Source: Hippophae tibetana
Lineage: Eukaryota > Streptophyta > Magnoliopsida > Rosales > Elaeagnaceae
Length of the DNA stretch: 64,000 nt
Direction: 5' to 3'
NCBI GenBank assembly: GCA_037013495.1
Contig: CM072807.1
Span: 2,639,001-2,703,000, forward strand
In this document: positions 1 to 11,600 of the stretch, piece after piece
How positions within the stretch are numbered: the stretch's first letter is position 1
How the letters are laid out: each line of letters begins with the position of its first letter
Program-made: the position numbers and the translations under genes
The notes under the pieces: generated by a model
Databases searched by the model: none
Seen by the model: the letters and a program-made list of their open reading frames with translations, nothing else
What the model was told of the DNA's origin: nothing

Positions 1-240
1 CAGATCCCTCTTTGGCTACACACAAAGGCCCTGGACCAAGTGAAGTTTTTTGGTATAATTTTCCTGCTAATATCATATACTGATCTGCCTTAGCCCTGAT
101 TTCCTGTGCAGATCTGCTATCCTGTAGCAGCTCTTTCCTTTCCAAAAATTTATAAATCGGGGTGTACCATGGGATAGTGGGAGTGTCTATACATCCAACC
201 CCTCTTTTAGCTTTCTTCAAGAACGCTTCTGACAGGATTG
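1..240 (-). mobile_element. Probable Ty3/Gypsy pol fragment (RNase H-integrase linker)
   Basis: Read on the minus strand, an open stretch of about 80 codons runs from roughly 240 to the window edge. It contains WYTPIYKFLERKELL, then QEIRAKADQYMILAGKLYQK, then GPGPLCV. The pattern W-x-P-I-x-x-[YF]-L ... R-x-x-A-x-x-Y-x-[IL]-x-x-G-x-LY resembles the linker between RNase H and integrase in plant Gypsy polyproteins. The upstream end is abrupt: a CTAAC plus a pyrimidine run and TGTCAG near 232 could also be a splice acceptor, so an ordinary exon of another minus-strand gene is the alternative. It lies inside the first visible intron of the glutaredoxin gene on the opposite strand. Confidence 0.45.
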
Positions 241-1570
241 TAAGGAATAAATTGTAAGAAAAAAGTTAGCAGAAGCAAAGTGTGAAATATGAAAAAATTT
301 AAGGACTATTTGTGTAGTTTAGTTTTTTTTAAAAAGAGGTTAGGATTTGGCAATTTAAATTATTGCCACTATTCATTATTAACTCTCAGTTCTTTGTCCA
401 ATCTCACAAAAATATCATTAAATTTTAACATGTTATAAAAACATCACTATGCTCTGCAATTGTTCTACAAGTATATTATATTTGTAATAAAAATATTACA
501 TAACGTTAAATTTTTTGGTTTAAAATTTGGTAAAAAATGACACATGATATTTGAGCTATATTAACGTAGATAGTAGAGATTCAAAATTTGATATTATTTT
601 ATAGTATTATGTAAACTAAATGATAAAATTGATTTTTTTCCACTCGAATTGATGGCGAGCTTTCTTTAAAGAAACCAAAATATGGGACTAAAAAGTAGGA
701 TATGTAATCTTTTTACAATCGTTACCAACTCCTGATAATTTGGTAACTTTAACTCCATTAACGATCACTTATTTTTATATTTTCTTGGACTACGCCTATT
801 ATCTCAAGTTTTAGATCGAAGTAATCCATTGACACAAATAATTCATAAGATAGTTATTTAAGTTCAAGAGAATTTATCAAACGAACTGCTAGTTTTTGGA
901 TATGAAATATCCATTCTAGTAACTATGGACGCATTTTTTTTTTATTTACACCTGCCAAGGAATCAATGTTACGTATTGGGTCTTTAGAAATTTATGCGGT
1001 CATTTGGGTTTTTAGAAAGTTTGATCTATGAAACCTCTTCGAACTAAGAAAAAAGTAAGGATTAATTTTTTATTGTCGTTTAGAGATTAATACTAGATGA
1101 TAGTGATATTGATATGATATTCTCTAAGTTGAATCAAAGTACTTATGAAGAGCATTTGTTTCAACTAGAGTCTGTTGGTTAACTAAAATGTGTGTTATCT
1201 ACAAAGAAGGAATCTTTCAATTGAGATTATTTGGTCAACGTGTTTGTTGATGCAATACAGTATGTTCGATAATATTTAGTCAAATGTTTTCCCTTTCTCT
1301 CATAGCTGAAACCAGCATTAGGTTTTCTTGTTGAAATCACCATTTTGAGAGTCCCCTGTGAAATTTCCGTTAAAAGTTTCACCCTTTCCCTCATCCTCAC
1401 CTTTCTACGACCACAAGAAGCCCACCATACCCACCAAAATGGTTAGAAATTGTGAAGGTCTTCCTTTCTCCATACTCGTTTCTAAGAAACTATTACAAAA
1501 TTGTATCTCATCGTGTAAGTTTCGTTATCAAGTGATGTACTTAATTACTTGTTTTTAACTTCTCTTTCAG
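241..1570. other. Glutaredoxin intron or 5' flank
   Basis: AT-rich sequence with no convincing coding content. It ends in a good 3' splice site (TCTCTTTCAG, 1561-1570). I searched it for a Trp-Cys-[SP]-[YF] active-site exon, which a glutaredoxin needs, and found none. Confidence 0.6.
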
Positions 1571-2823
1571 GTCCCCAAGGACCACAACTGCAGGAAACAT
1601 TAGAGAGGCTTACAGGACAACACACTGTTCCAAACGTTTTTATTGGTATGTTATGCTACTTGCAGTGCTCAATAGTTACAAATTTGAAAACATGTTATGT
1701 ACTTTCCTCATAAGAGAAAGTTTTTTGCATTCTCCTTCAATTATTACACATAATGCCTTTAGACCAATGTTAACATAGTGTTGGAAAATCCTGTTTTCGA
1801 TTTCAGTATTTTAAGAAGCATCTATCTGAAACTTCTGTATCCTATGAAACTTGCTATTACAAATGCTTTAGTTCTAAAGTAATTTTGCTTGTGTTGAGCT
1901 GTGAGGTACCTGCTGATTTGATCATTTATTATGCTATAAATTGTATTGTTAATTTGATTATGCTTCATATGATATGGGAAGTTTAACCTTTTCTCTTATT
2001 CAAGATCAGGGGGCAAACACATTGGTGGTTGTACAGGTAAAATTTTCTTTCAATGGTACTTTTCATTTAATTTCTGTATTAATTTTTGAACAGATTTTTT
2101 AGTACTCTACCAAAAAGGAGGTCTCTAGTGAGCTGGCCAAAGTTGTGACCAGTAGTAGCTGTTTATTTTTACTTTCAAACTGTCATCAGGTTGGATTGGA
2201 TTAAAAATGTGTAAACAGATCATTTGGGATTTAATTGAGGATTGCTTCTCCACTAGAATGCAAATGGAGTGGGATATCTGTTCTGGGTATTTTACATGCA
2301 CACTCATGCATAGCTGTAAATTAAAAAGTTAAAAGAGAGATACATTCATAAAATCACAGACAAGATGACATAGACATGTCTACGTGTATGCAGTGTTTTC
2401 TTCTTGAGTCCTTATATGAGTAGTTTCTTAGTCAGTTAAAAATATCACTCTTTTTCTCCTCCTTTATGCATTCGTCAAATTCTTAACCATAGATTTCTTA
2501 ATTTGGTGTTCTTGCTCTAATCTTTTCATTGCTTGCCTTTTCAAAGTACACAACAAATGACTGATAGTCGAAACTTTGATACCAGTAACTAGGAGTTTAT
2601 GAAATCTGACTCGTTGCATAAGCCATAAGCTTCAATCATTTCACATTAGTAGCCTAGGTTATGCAGTCTATGGTGATTCACTTTGCTTATCCTGGAAGCC
2701 TAACTAAAAAAACTTGTATTTATACATTGTCTTGCTTCTTATTTGGATGCAGATACAATGAAGCTATACCAGGATGGGGAACTCGAACCTTTGCTGTCAG
2801 AGGCTAACACTAAAAGAACTTAA
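1571..2823 (+). CDS. GRXS12: Monothiol-type plastid glutaredoxin, GRXS12/GRXC5-like (C-terminal exons only)
   Basis: Glutaredoxins reduce glutathionylated proteins using glutathione; the S12/C5 type works in the chloroplast stroma. Three exons are visible: 1571-1645, 2010-2036 and 2753-2823 (TAA stop), all with GT-AG borders and consistent phase. They encode GPQGPQLQETLERLTGQ, then the glutathione-binding TVPNVFIGGKHIGGCTD (cis-Pro TVP loop and GG motif), then a C-terminus ending LSEANTKRT. The wording matches the S12/C5 subclass closely. The exon with the transit peptide and the CSYS or CSYC active site is not in the window, so S12 and C5 cannot be told apart. Either that exon lies upstream of position 1 behind a long intron, or the gene is 5'-truncated. 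The Gypsy-like piece at 1-240 fits the long-intron reading. Confidence 0.85.
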
Positions 2824-3065
2824 AGCTAGTCATCATGACATGAAGAAGTTGATATCGTTGGTGCATCGACAGTGTATACTGTTTTCAATTTTACTTATGG
2901 ATGATTTGATTTTACAAGATGGTATGAAATAACTTGTATTCCTCTCTGTGTGCTAATCATATTCATTAAAAAAAAAGGTACTTTATTATCAGATTGAAAT
3001 TCTCATACGAGTCATTAAAGAAAAGCATTTTATTATCAAATCAAATTTCGTGCAAGTCATTTAAA

Positions 3066-3085
3066 GAGAGAGAGAGAGAGAGAGA
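3066..3085. repeat. (GA)n microsatellite
   Basis: Ten uninterrupted GA units in the 3' flank between the glutaredoxin and the convergent root cap gene. The rest of 2824-3137 shows no gene. Confidence 0.9.
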
Positions 3086-3137
3086 CCAGTTTCTTATTAA
3101 TCTTAACATTGGTCAGACACAAGCACTAATATTTATC

Positions 3138-4522
3138 TCATTTCTTGCACACAACTCCTTTACCGTCCATCCCACTTGCACAACTCAAGCTTGTCAAAAC
3201 CTCTAAAGAGTTAGATTCAGAGTCATTGTTCCCTCTGAATTTAGCAACAGCACAATCGGTGGCCAACAAGCTTGAAGTTTCAAAGAGCATATCTCCTCCC
3301 ATTATAGGCATGTTTGCTCCAATTTTCACTTTGCTAACATAGTCTGGCCTATATGTTTGACCCAAAACACCATTGACTTCATTGCTCAATGACAAGAATT
3401 TGAATCCAAGATCAAGATGAGCAAAACTATCCTCTTTGGTGATACCGTAGTTGTGAATTCGAGATTCTTCTTCAGTTATAGGAACAATCTTTGCCGTAAT
3501 CCTAAGACTTCCCTCTACTTCAATCTTGATGTTGTTTGTGTTTGCAAGTCTGGCCACAAAGACACTAGGAGTCGATGTTGATTGCCACTTGGCACCCTCT
3601 GATTCAGGGAGAATGATGGACTGCCCATCAAAAGATATGTCAACATGGTCAACAGCATCATCCCAATTGAAGGTCTTTTGGGCACCAATGTAAAGTTGGT
3701 GGTTGCCAAAAAAGATTGCAATGGATTGGACCCAAGTGAAGTCTCTCTTCATGTTCAGGTTTCTCTTACCAATGAAGTGTGCGTTGATGTGGAGGTTGGA
3801 GTCGGACAAGAGGCAGAAGTCATGATCTTTCTTACCATGGAAGTAAAAGGTAACACCATCACCACCGATGAAACGAGGGTCTTGACAGACTGCTCCTGGC
3901 TTATCACACCCTTTTGTCATTTAGCAAATGTAGACATTAGATTATGGCTATAGAAAAACATTAATTTCACAAGGGGTAAATTTGTTTCTTTGACTAAATA
4001 AAACTACATAAACAATAATGAGATGGTACTAGACTATAAATAATGTGTCTACTCTCAATCAATAATATACAGTGTAAGAAAATTTAGAAGCAACCAATAC
4101 CAATACTTACTGCAGACAGGCTTGCAAGTAACACAATCAACCTCACATGCATTAGGACAAGAGCTAGAGCAAACATGCTCCATGTTGTAGCATTGTGGAT
4201 AGTTCTTGTTTTTACACTTGGCCCTGCTTTGTCCGTTTCCAGAGTTGCTAGTAGGAGTAGGGGTAGTAGGAGGGTAAGAATGCGATGGTTTTGAAGGCTT
4301 TGTAGGGGCCGGTTTTGGTGAAGGTTTAGTTGGCGTTGATCTTAGAGAAGACTTTGTTGGTGGGTAATAGTGAGTTGGAGTAGAAGGAGTAGGAGGTGGA
4401 TAGTATGGGGTTGAGGAAGGAGTGTATGTTTCAGGGGTATAATACTCAGTTGGGGCAGTTCTTGCCTCAATTAATGCCATAAGCATAACCAACAGAGCTG
4501 AAACCAAAAAATGTTTAGCCAT
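3138..4522 (-). CDS. Root cap / LEA-related secreted protein, copy 1
   Basis: Two exons, 4522-4111 and 3910-3138, joined by an intron with GTAAG donor and AAAAG acceptor. Together they give exactly 395 codons including TGA (394 aa). Residues 1-20 (MAKHFLVSALLVMLMALIEA) form a signal peptide. Next comes a Pro/Thr/Ser/Tyr-rich, extensin-like stretch (about 21-95), then a Cys-rich segment (CKNKNYPQCYNMEHVC ... CVTCKPVC), then a long conserved domain (GAVCQDPRFIGGDGVTFYFHG ... RDFTWVQSI ... HLDLGFKF ... GVLGQTYRPDYV) ending in the Root_cap (PF06830-type) region. Family members are annotated as LEA-related or root-cap expressed; the molecular role is not established. A cell-wall location is inferred from the signal peptide and Pro-rich arm. 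It is the divergent partner of the gene at 6673, with very similar sequence and the same intron position. Confidence 0.9.
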
Positions 4523-4607
4523 ATTTGAAACTTGCTAAAATTGATCAAGGGCCTTTTATTTTATGTTATGTTGTAGGAATGAATGAGAATGGTGTTGCAA
4601 ATGACCT

Positions 4608-4615
4608 TATTTATA
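4608..4615 (-). promoter_or_regulatory. TATA box of root cap gene copy 1
   Basis: TATAAATA on the minus strand, 86 bases before the ATG. It lies in a block shared with the promoter of copy 2 (AAGCATTTAATTCCAAA, then GGCATATGTTCCCT, then TATAAATA). An RY-type CATGCA occurs further upstream at 4691-4696 (minus strand). Confidence 0.75.
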
Positions 4616-4904
4616 GTGCCAATAAGAGGGAACATATGCCTAATACTTTGGAATTAAATGCTTTTTATCGTTCAAGTAACCATAGATAGATGCATGGAAT
4701 TATTAATCTCTTCCATGAAGCCAGGAGATAAACACTTTCAGCAATTAAAATTTATTCTCTCAATCATACATAAAGTTGCTGGACAATTTCAACATTCAAG
4801 GAGGACTCTGTTACTTCAAATCATCAACACAACCAATCATCATCTAATTTAACTGTTACATATAAAAATGCTTAATTGGTTAATACGAGTAAAAACCATT
4901 ACCA

Positions 4905-5312
4905 CTTACATTTTGATAACGATTTTGATTTTTTATTTATAATTTCTGATTAAATAATTGATTTTGTAATTTATAATTCTTTTATAAAAATAGTTATTAT
5001 TATGTTTGATAACAATTTTTAATTAGTGATTTTTAAGAAAAAAAATCAAAAATCCCTTACAATTTCACAAACTTAAATTTTTTGGTTAATATTTACAAAT
5101 TTTAATTTTTAATCATTTTTCTTGCAATATTTATATATGTAAAAGTTATTTACTCTTTTAAAAAAATATTCGATGAAAACTACAAAAAATAATTACTAAT
5201 CTAATTAAAAAATCAAAACCATTTAAAGATTTTTAGATCATTAATCATCCATATCACTAATTCCTTAAAAATGTAAAAATCAAAACCAAAAATCGTTATA
5301 AAATATAATTGA
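4905..5312. mobile_element. MITE-like element, TTTTGATAACGATTTT termini
   Basis: The left end (ATTTTGATAACGATTTTGAT) and the reverse complement of the right end (TTTTATAACGATTTTTGGTT) match as imperfect terminal inverted repeats around a non-coding AT-rich core of about 360 bases. A relative is at 26155-26640. Boundaries are approximate and I could not settle a target-site duplication. Confidence 0.5.
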
Positions 5313-5401
5313 TTAAAAAAATTACTTAAAAAAAAATAAGATATCATGAATCAAAATCATCATCTACAAGACACTAATGTCAAGTTTATTGATAATCATA
5401 G

Positions 5402-5427
5402 AATTATTATTATTATTATTATTATTT
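5402..5427. repeat. (ATT)n microsatellite
   Basis: About eight ATT units. The surrounding 5313-6588, between the divergent root cap genes, is AT-rich and shows no coding sequence. Confidence 0.9.
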
Positions 5428-6588
5428 TAAAAGCAATCACTCCCTATTTTTTGTTCAATGGTCTAATGGTTTTACTCTCGTAATATTAAATAATTATTTG
5501 ATTTTGTAAGAGATGTATATTATAGTATTATATTTTCCCGTTTGTCAAGCGACGTATTTAACCTTTTACATCTATACATATACACGAGTAGTATACAAAA
5601 TTTAGAGCCAATTAAGTTCATTGGTTTCTACTTCAATTTGAAGCACTTCACTAATAATCAACACGATTAAGAAAAGCAAGCTACTATAAGTGTGACAATC
5701 TCAAGCTATCAACCAAAATTTAGAAAAATAGAAGGAAACATGTTCAAATAAATAATCTGTTTGCCAATTATTATAAGTGGACCAAACATGTTAAAATACT
5801 TTTCGAATTAAAATATATATTTTTAAATTATGTGATTAACACGTTCTAGTTAAAAGCTAAAAAATAAATGATATTTTTATGCAAAACTATGATTAGAACA
5901 TTAACATCTTTCTCTTAATTATTTATACAAATTTATACAACTTTGTCATTGATATTTAGATATTATATTATACTATAAGTTATTAATAAATGTTAATCTT
6001 AGGAAGTAAATAATTAGTTATTATTAAGTAATTATTTACTTCTGATTTAGTTTTACTACCAATATAAAAGAATTTTGATTTTTCAAGTTTTCAATCCAAG
6101 TATTCGATTCATTCAAATAAAATTTCATATCTTTACTTATTTAAAATTTTCGTCTTAATTTAAAATATCATAGTTGACTTCAAGATCTATTTACATGCAT
6201 GTCAAATAATGCTTAAGCAGTGGTTCACTTAAAAGTGGTGGCTATTTTCCTTCTATTTCAAATCACAGTACAAACAACAACTATCATTTGTGTGGCTTTT
6301 AAAAGATGAAGAAACAAAAAAAAAAGCCTATACAATATCTTCTGCACAAGCTAACATTATTTATTAACACAAGTCAGAAACATTGATGACATTATACCAT
6401 TATACCATTGGACTCAAAGTAAGCTGCAAGAGAAAAGCACTTGCTGATCAAAGTGATTTTACCTCTCTTCATGGGAGAGAATCCGAGTACATGACTCGTT
6501 GACTTTCTTCAGGCAACAATATTACATAACCTTATTAATTTAAGCATTTAATTCCAAAATAACAGGCATATGTTCCCTATATTCACAA

Positions 6589-6596
6589 TATAAATA
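6589..6596 (+). promoter_or_regulatory. TATA box of root cap gene copy 2
   Basis: TATAAATA 84 bases before the ATG at 6673. It is preceded by AAGCATTTAATTCCAAAA (6543-6560) and GGCATATGTTCCCTAT (6565-6580), both nearly identical in the promoter of copy 1. A TTGACT W-box-like motif is near 6499. Confidence 0.75.
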
Positions 6597-6672
6597 GAAC
6601 CAAATGCCAGTTGCAATTTTATCCATTCCTACATTGCACAATAGTCCTAAAGTATACTAACGAATTTCAAAT

Positions 6673-8219
6673 ATGTCTACAACCACAACAAAACATCTTC
6701 TAATTTCATTTCTCTTGGTTATGCTTATGGCATTAATAGAGGCAAGAACCGGTTCTTCTGAGTACTTTGCACCTGCAACATATTATCCACCTCCTACTCC
6801 TTCCACTCCAACTGAGTATTACCCACCAACTAAGCCTTCAAAGCCATCTCCAAAACCAACTGAGTATTACCCACCAACTAAGCCTTCATCTCCAAAACCT
6901 TCTAAGCCATCCCATTCATACCCTCCTCCCACCTATACTCCTACTCCTACTAGCAACTCTGATAATGGACAGAGAAGAGCCAAGTGTAAAAACAAGAACT
7001 ACCCACAATGCTACAACATGGAACATGTCTGCCCTAGCTCTTGCCCTAGTGCTTGTGAAGTTGACTGTGTTACTTGCAAGCCTGTCTGCAGTAAGTTTTT
7101 CATTTCTTGTCATGCTCTTGTTCTTGAAATCTTTAACTTCAGTTTTATATATAACCCATTTTTTCAATTATTTTTGCTTCTAATCCCAGAAATTGAACAT
7201 CTATTCAAACTTTTACAACATATGAACATATATTTTCAAAATTATTTTATGATATAAATATAAAGGTAAATAAAATTTCTTATCCATAGTAAACTATATT
7301 AATTACAGTCATCATCTATGTCAGACAACTTTAACTGAATGTATAATTAATAAGGAAAATATTTTTTATCACGACTTACATATGTAGTCATATAATTGAT
7401 GTTATGATATTACTCAACTAATAATATGCTATTTGGTGAATCACAGAATGTGACAAGCCGGGAGCAATCTGCCAAGACCCTCGTTTCATTGGTGGTGATG
7501 GTGTTACCTTCTATTTCCATGGCAAAAAAGACCGCAACTTTTGCCTCTTGTCTGACTCTAACCTCCACATCAACGGACACTTCATTGGAAAGAGAAATCA
7601 AAACATGAAGAGAGACTTCACTTGGGTCCAATCCATTGCAATCCTCTTTGGCAAACACCAACTTTACATTGCTGCAAAAAAGACTTCAACTTGGGACGAT
7701 ACTGTCGACCGTATTGCTATCTCTTGTGATGGAAAATCCATTACCTTGCCAGAATCAGATGGTGCTCATTGGAAATCCACAACAACTCCTTATGTCTACA
7801 TTACAAGAGTTGCAAATACAAACAATGTCATGGTTGAAGTTGAAGGAATCTTCAAGATAACAGCAAAGGTTGTGCCTATAACTGAAGAAGAGTCTCACAT
7901 TCACAACTATGGTATCACCAAAGAGGATAGTTTTGCTCATCTTGATCTTGGGTTCAAATTCTTATCTCTAAGCAATGGAGTGAGTGGTGTTTTGGGACAA
8001 ACATATAGACCAGACTATGTGAGCAAAGTGAAAATTGGAGCAAATATGCCCATTATGGGAGGAGACAAGCTCTTTCAAACATCAAGCCTCTTTGCTACTG
8101 ATTGTGCTGTTGTTAGGTTCACTGCTACCACCTACTCTGCATCTGACTCTTTGGAGGCTTTGCCAAGCTTGAGCTGTGCAAGTGGAATGGACGGTGGTGG
8201 TGTTGTGTGCAAGAAATGA
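6673..8219 (+). CDS. Root cap / LEA-related secreted protein, copy 2
   Basis: Exons 6673-7090 and 7447-8219, with intron donor GTAAG and acceptor CACAG, give 397 codons including TGA (396 aa). The signal peptide covers about residues 1-24 (LLISFLLVMLMALIEA). It is followed by a Pro-rich arm in which a roughly 45-base unit encoding TEYYPPTKPS plus SPK is tandemly duplicated (about 6807-6900). Then come the Cys-rich segment (CPSSCPSACEVDCVTCKPVC) and the conserved root cap/LEA-related domain (KCDKPGAICQDPRF ... RDFTWVQSIAILFG ... GVLGQTYRPDYVSKVK) ending CASGMDGGGVVCKK. Intron position and phase are the same as in copy 1, so the pair is an inverted tandem duplication. The function of the family is not known; secretion to the wall is inferred. 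Confidence 0.92.
7091..7446 (+). other. Intron of root cap gene copy 2
   Basis: 356 bases, AT-rich, versus 200 bases for the same intron in copy 1. The open frame running past the donor to 7257 is read-through and not coding. Confidence 0.85.
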
Positions 8220-8683
8220 AATAAATTTTAGGGTTTAGATCTAACAAACTCTAATGTTGAACTTCATAATAAGAAATTGTTATTTCTATTAATTTGTACA
8301 AGTTATGTTTGATATATAAAAGCAAATAAGAATTGATTTTAATTATACTCTATTTTTTTATTAAAGTTGAAATTCATGAATGATCGAACATATTTGCATT
8401 TCGATATTTCCTAAATTTTCATTGAAATTTTAGAAAAATAACTAGAAATTTTAATATATTTTTATATATATATTTAAACGAAAGCATGGAAACTTTTAGA
8501 CATTGCAAAAAATATTTTGAAAACAACATTTCTATATTAGTAGGTAGGCGTTTACAATAAACACTTATACAGTGTAATTATGACCTTGTTTTAAAAATAA
8601 TATGTTTGTTTTACAAGTCTTATACTTGCTTTGCTTCGTTAGAATCTCCAACTCATGAACCACGATTACATGCAAGGCTTACG

Positions 8684-11600
8684 ATGAAGCGACGCTGTTC
8701 CCGACTTAATTCTGAAGATCCACGGAAAATCCCTACTTCTTCTCAAGGCTCTCATTGGGATTTATGCTCCCGATTCCAAGCCCCCACTTCAACATCACTT
8801 GGAAATGGAATGAAAGGTTTCTCTCTTTACCCGCATTACGAAATCTCAACCTAATTTCCTATGATCATTGCAATTTCTTGTTTGACAACATTTTTATATT
8901 TAATTTACTTTCTTGTAGAGATGAGTTGCCATAAAAGATTCAGATTTGAAGATCTCGACGTCGAACGTACTTTAATCCAGAGAAGAGATGCTTCTTCTGT
9001 ACCTGCGGAATTAACTCAGGCACCAAGAAGTGAGTTTACTATTTGGATTTAGGAATGTTTAGTTGGATTGTTCTTCATTTGTCTAGAATGTGGAGGTTCA
9101 TGTGTTTTTCATAAAACTCTATTTTGGAAAAAAAATTAGTTAATGGGAAAATTATATAAGCAGGTAATGAAGCAAAAACTTCTGAATACGCATTTTTCAA
9201 GAAATTAAAGGAAAATGCGGGGCGCAACTTTCGTTTGCATTTACCCCATACTGAATCAGTCTATCAATCGAATAAGTTGAACTCATCTAGCTATCCCAGA
9301 GGTATAATGAATATTAGTGCTTGAATAAATTACAACCGTTTATGTTCTGAACTTATTAACTATAATTATGTGCCAGGATCTCCTTTAATTTATTCAGTTT
9401 ACCTTCTACTGCTTTACTAGCATGTGCTATGGTAGCTTAATGTTATAAATTAGTATTTGCGGAAGCGAAGATCGGATCCAATTTTGATTGCATAAATTAA
9501 TAATAATGGGTAACATCAAAAATATAAAACATTAAGGAAATTAATGTCACACAATGATTTAATTGATTCAACTTTTCAATATGAAAAGTCTAATCAACTG
9601 ACGACGACACACCAAGAAAAAATCCACTAATAATCAAATGAAGATACAACCACCAATTTCCAGATAGCTTCACAAATTATACCAAAATTCAAAATCAACA
9701 CACAAAATATCCACTCTAATTTACTGGTAATATATAACAAGATAAATTAACAAACTTGTTATTAAATCAAATATTACCGTACAAATAAGAGAAATAACAC
9801 AAATGGTAGCTAAAATGGACAGTTTGTCCTTGAGCTGATTTCTCCTCTCTCACGTTGCTAGCTATTTCTCTGCTTTGTTTTTTCAGCAGCTTCTCACCAC
9901 TGTTATGCAGTTTTCTCTATTCTGCGGCTGGTGCTTTCTCTATTTTTCTGTTGAATCTTGCGACTGCATTTTTAATTGTCTTCACGCAGGAAGATATATA
10001 TAAATGAAGGGAAAGAGGGAAAGGGTTTAATTAACTATATGGGCTTTGGGCTATTTGGGTTTTGGGCCACATTTAATAACAAATCTCCACCTTGGCTCAA
10101 AACAAAAAACAAATTCTTCAAATGAAATCCCTTGGATTACCAAATAACCGTCGTCCAAAGCCCCAAAGGGTGATCATCTTTTGCAAATACCAATCAAGTT
10201 CAAGCAATGCTTGAACTTATTAAATGGAACTGGTTTGGTTAACATATCAGCTGGATTCTCTGTAGTGGTTATCTTATTGACAACAATAGCACACTGAGAG
10301 ACAATGTCACGAACGAAGTGATATCTGACATCAGTGTGTTTGGTTCTTTAATGATACATAGTATTCTTAGTCAAGTGTATCGCACTCTGACTATCACAAA
10401 ATACAACAGAAGTATCATGTTGTAAACCCAAATCACAAACCAAATCTCTAAGCCAAATAGCTTCTTTCACTGCTTTTGCTGATGCCATATATTCTGCCTC
10501 TGTCATAGACAAAGCAACTGTAAACTGTAAAGTAGCCTTCCAACTAATGGCACAATGAGAAAGAGTGAAGACATAACCTGTCAGAGATCTTCTTCTATCC
10601 AGATCACCAGCATAATCGGAGTCCACATAACCAATAACATTGCAACCAGTATTAGAACTCTCATCATATACCAAACCAAAATTAGATGTACCTCTCAAAT
10701 ACCGAAGTATCCATTTCACTGTTTGCCAATGACCTTTACCAGGATTACCCATATATCTGCTGACAACACTAACTGCATGTGAAATGTTTGGACAAGTACA
10801 AACCATAGCGTACATCAAACTGCCAACGGCACTAGCATATGGAACCTGAGACATGTACCGTTCTTCTTCTTCTGACTGTGGTGACAAATCCAAAGAAAGT
10901 TTGAAATGCGCAGCTAACGGCGTACTCACAGGTTTAGAATCTTTCATGCCAAAGCGTTCAAGAACTTTTTCAATATAACTTTTCTGAGTCAAATAAAGCT
11001 TGCCCGCTTGTCTATCCCTGTAAATTTCCATGCCCAAAATTTTCTTCGCTGCACCCAAATCTTTCATCTCAAATTCACCATTAAGTTGAGACTTTAATTT
11101 CTGAATCTCAGATTTATTCTTAGAAGCAATAAACATGTCATCAACATAAAGCAACAAATAAATGGATGAACCATCATGAAATCTTTTATAATAAACACAA
11201 CTATCATAATCACTCCTATAGTAATCATGATCAATCATAAAAAAATCAAACCGCTTATACCACTGCCTAGGAGATTACTTCAGCCCATATAAAGACTTTT
11301 TCAATAAACAAACATGATCTTCCTTACCTGGAACAACAAACCCCTCTGGTTGATGCATATATATTTGTTCTTCAAGCTCACCATGTAAGAAGGTTGTCTT
11401 GACATCAAGCTGTTCTAATTCCATGTCAAACAATGCAACCATAGCAAGCAACACACGAATAGAGCTATGTTTCACAACAGGAGAAAATACTTCATTGAAG
11501 TAAATACCTTTCTTCTGACAATAGCCCTTTGCAACAATACGTGCCTTGAACCTAACTGTTTCAACCTCAGGTATACCTTCTTTTTTCTTGAAAACCCATT

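Noticed and set aside
1358..1558. Candidate first exon of the glutaredoxin
   Set aside because: The frame has no active-site Cys motif and no residues resembling the segment expected before GPQGPQ.
3645..3953. Plus-strand open frame over root cap copy 1
   Set aside because: Mirror of the second exon of the minus-strand gene; the minus frame has the conserved domain.
6767..7183. Second plus-strand frame overlapping exon 1 of root cap copy 2
   Set aside because: Leu/His/Pro-rich shadow caused by the repetitive Pro codons; no start context and not conserved in copy 1.
7410..7661. Minus-strand open frame at the start of exon 2 of root cap copy 2
   Set aside because: Antisense shadow; it mirrors the same shadow seen in copy 1.
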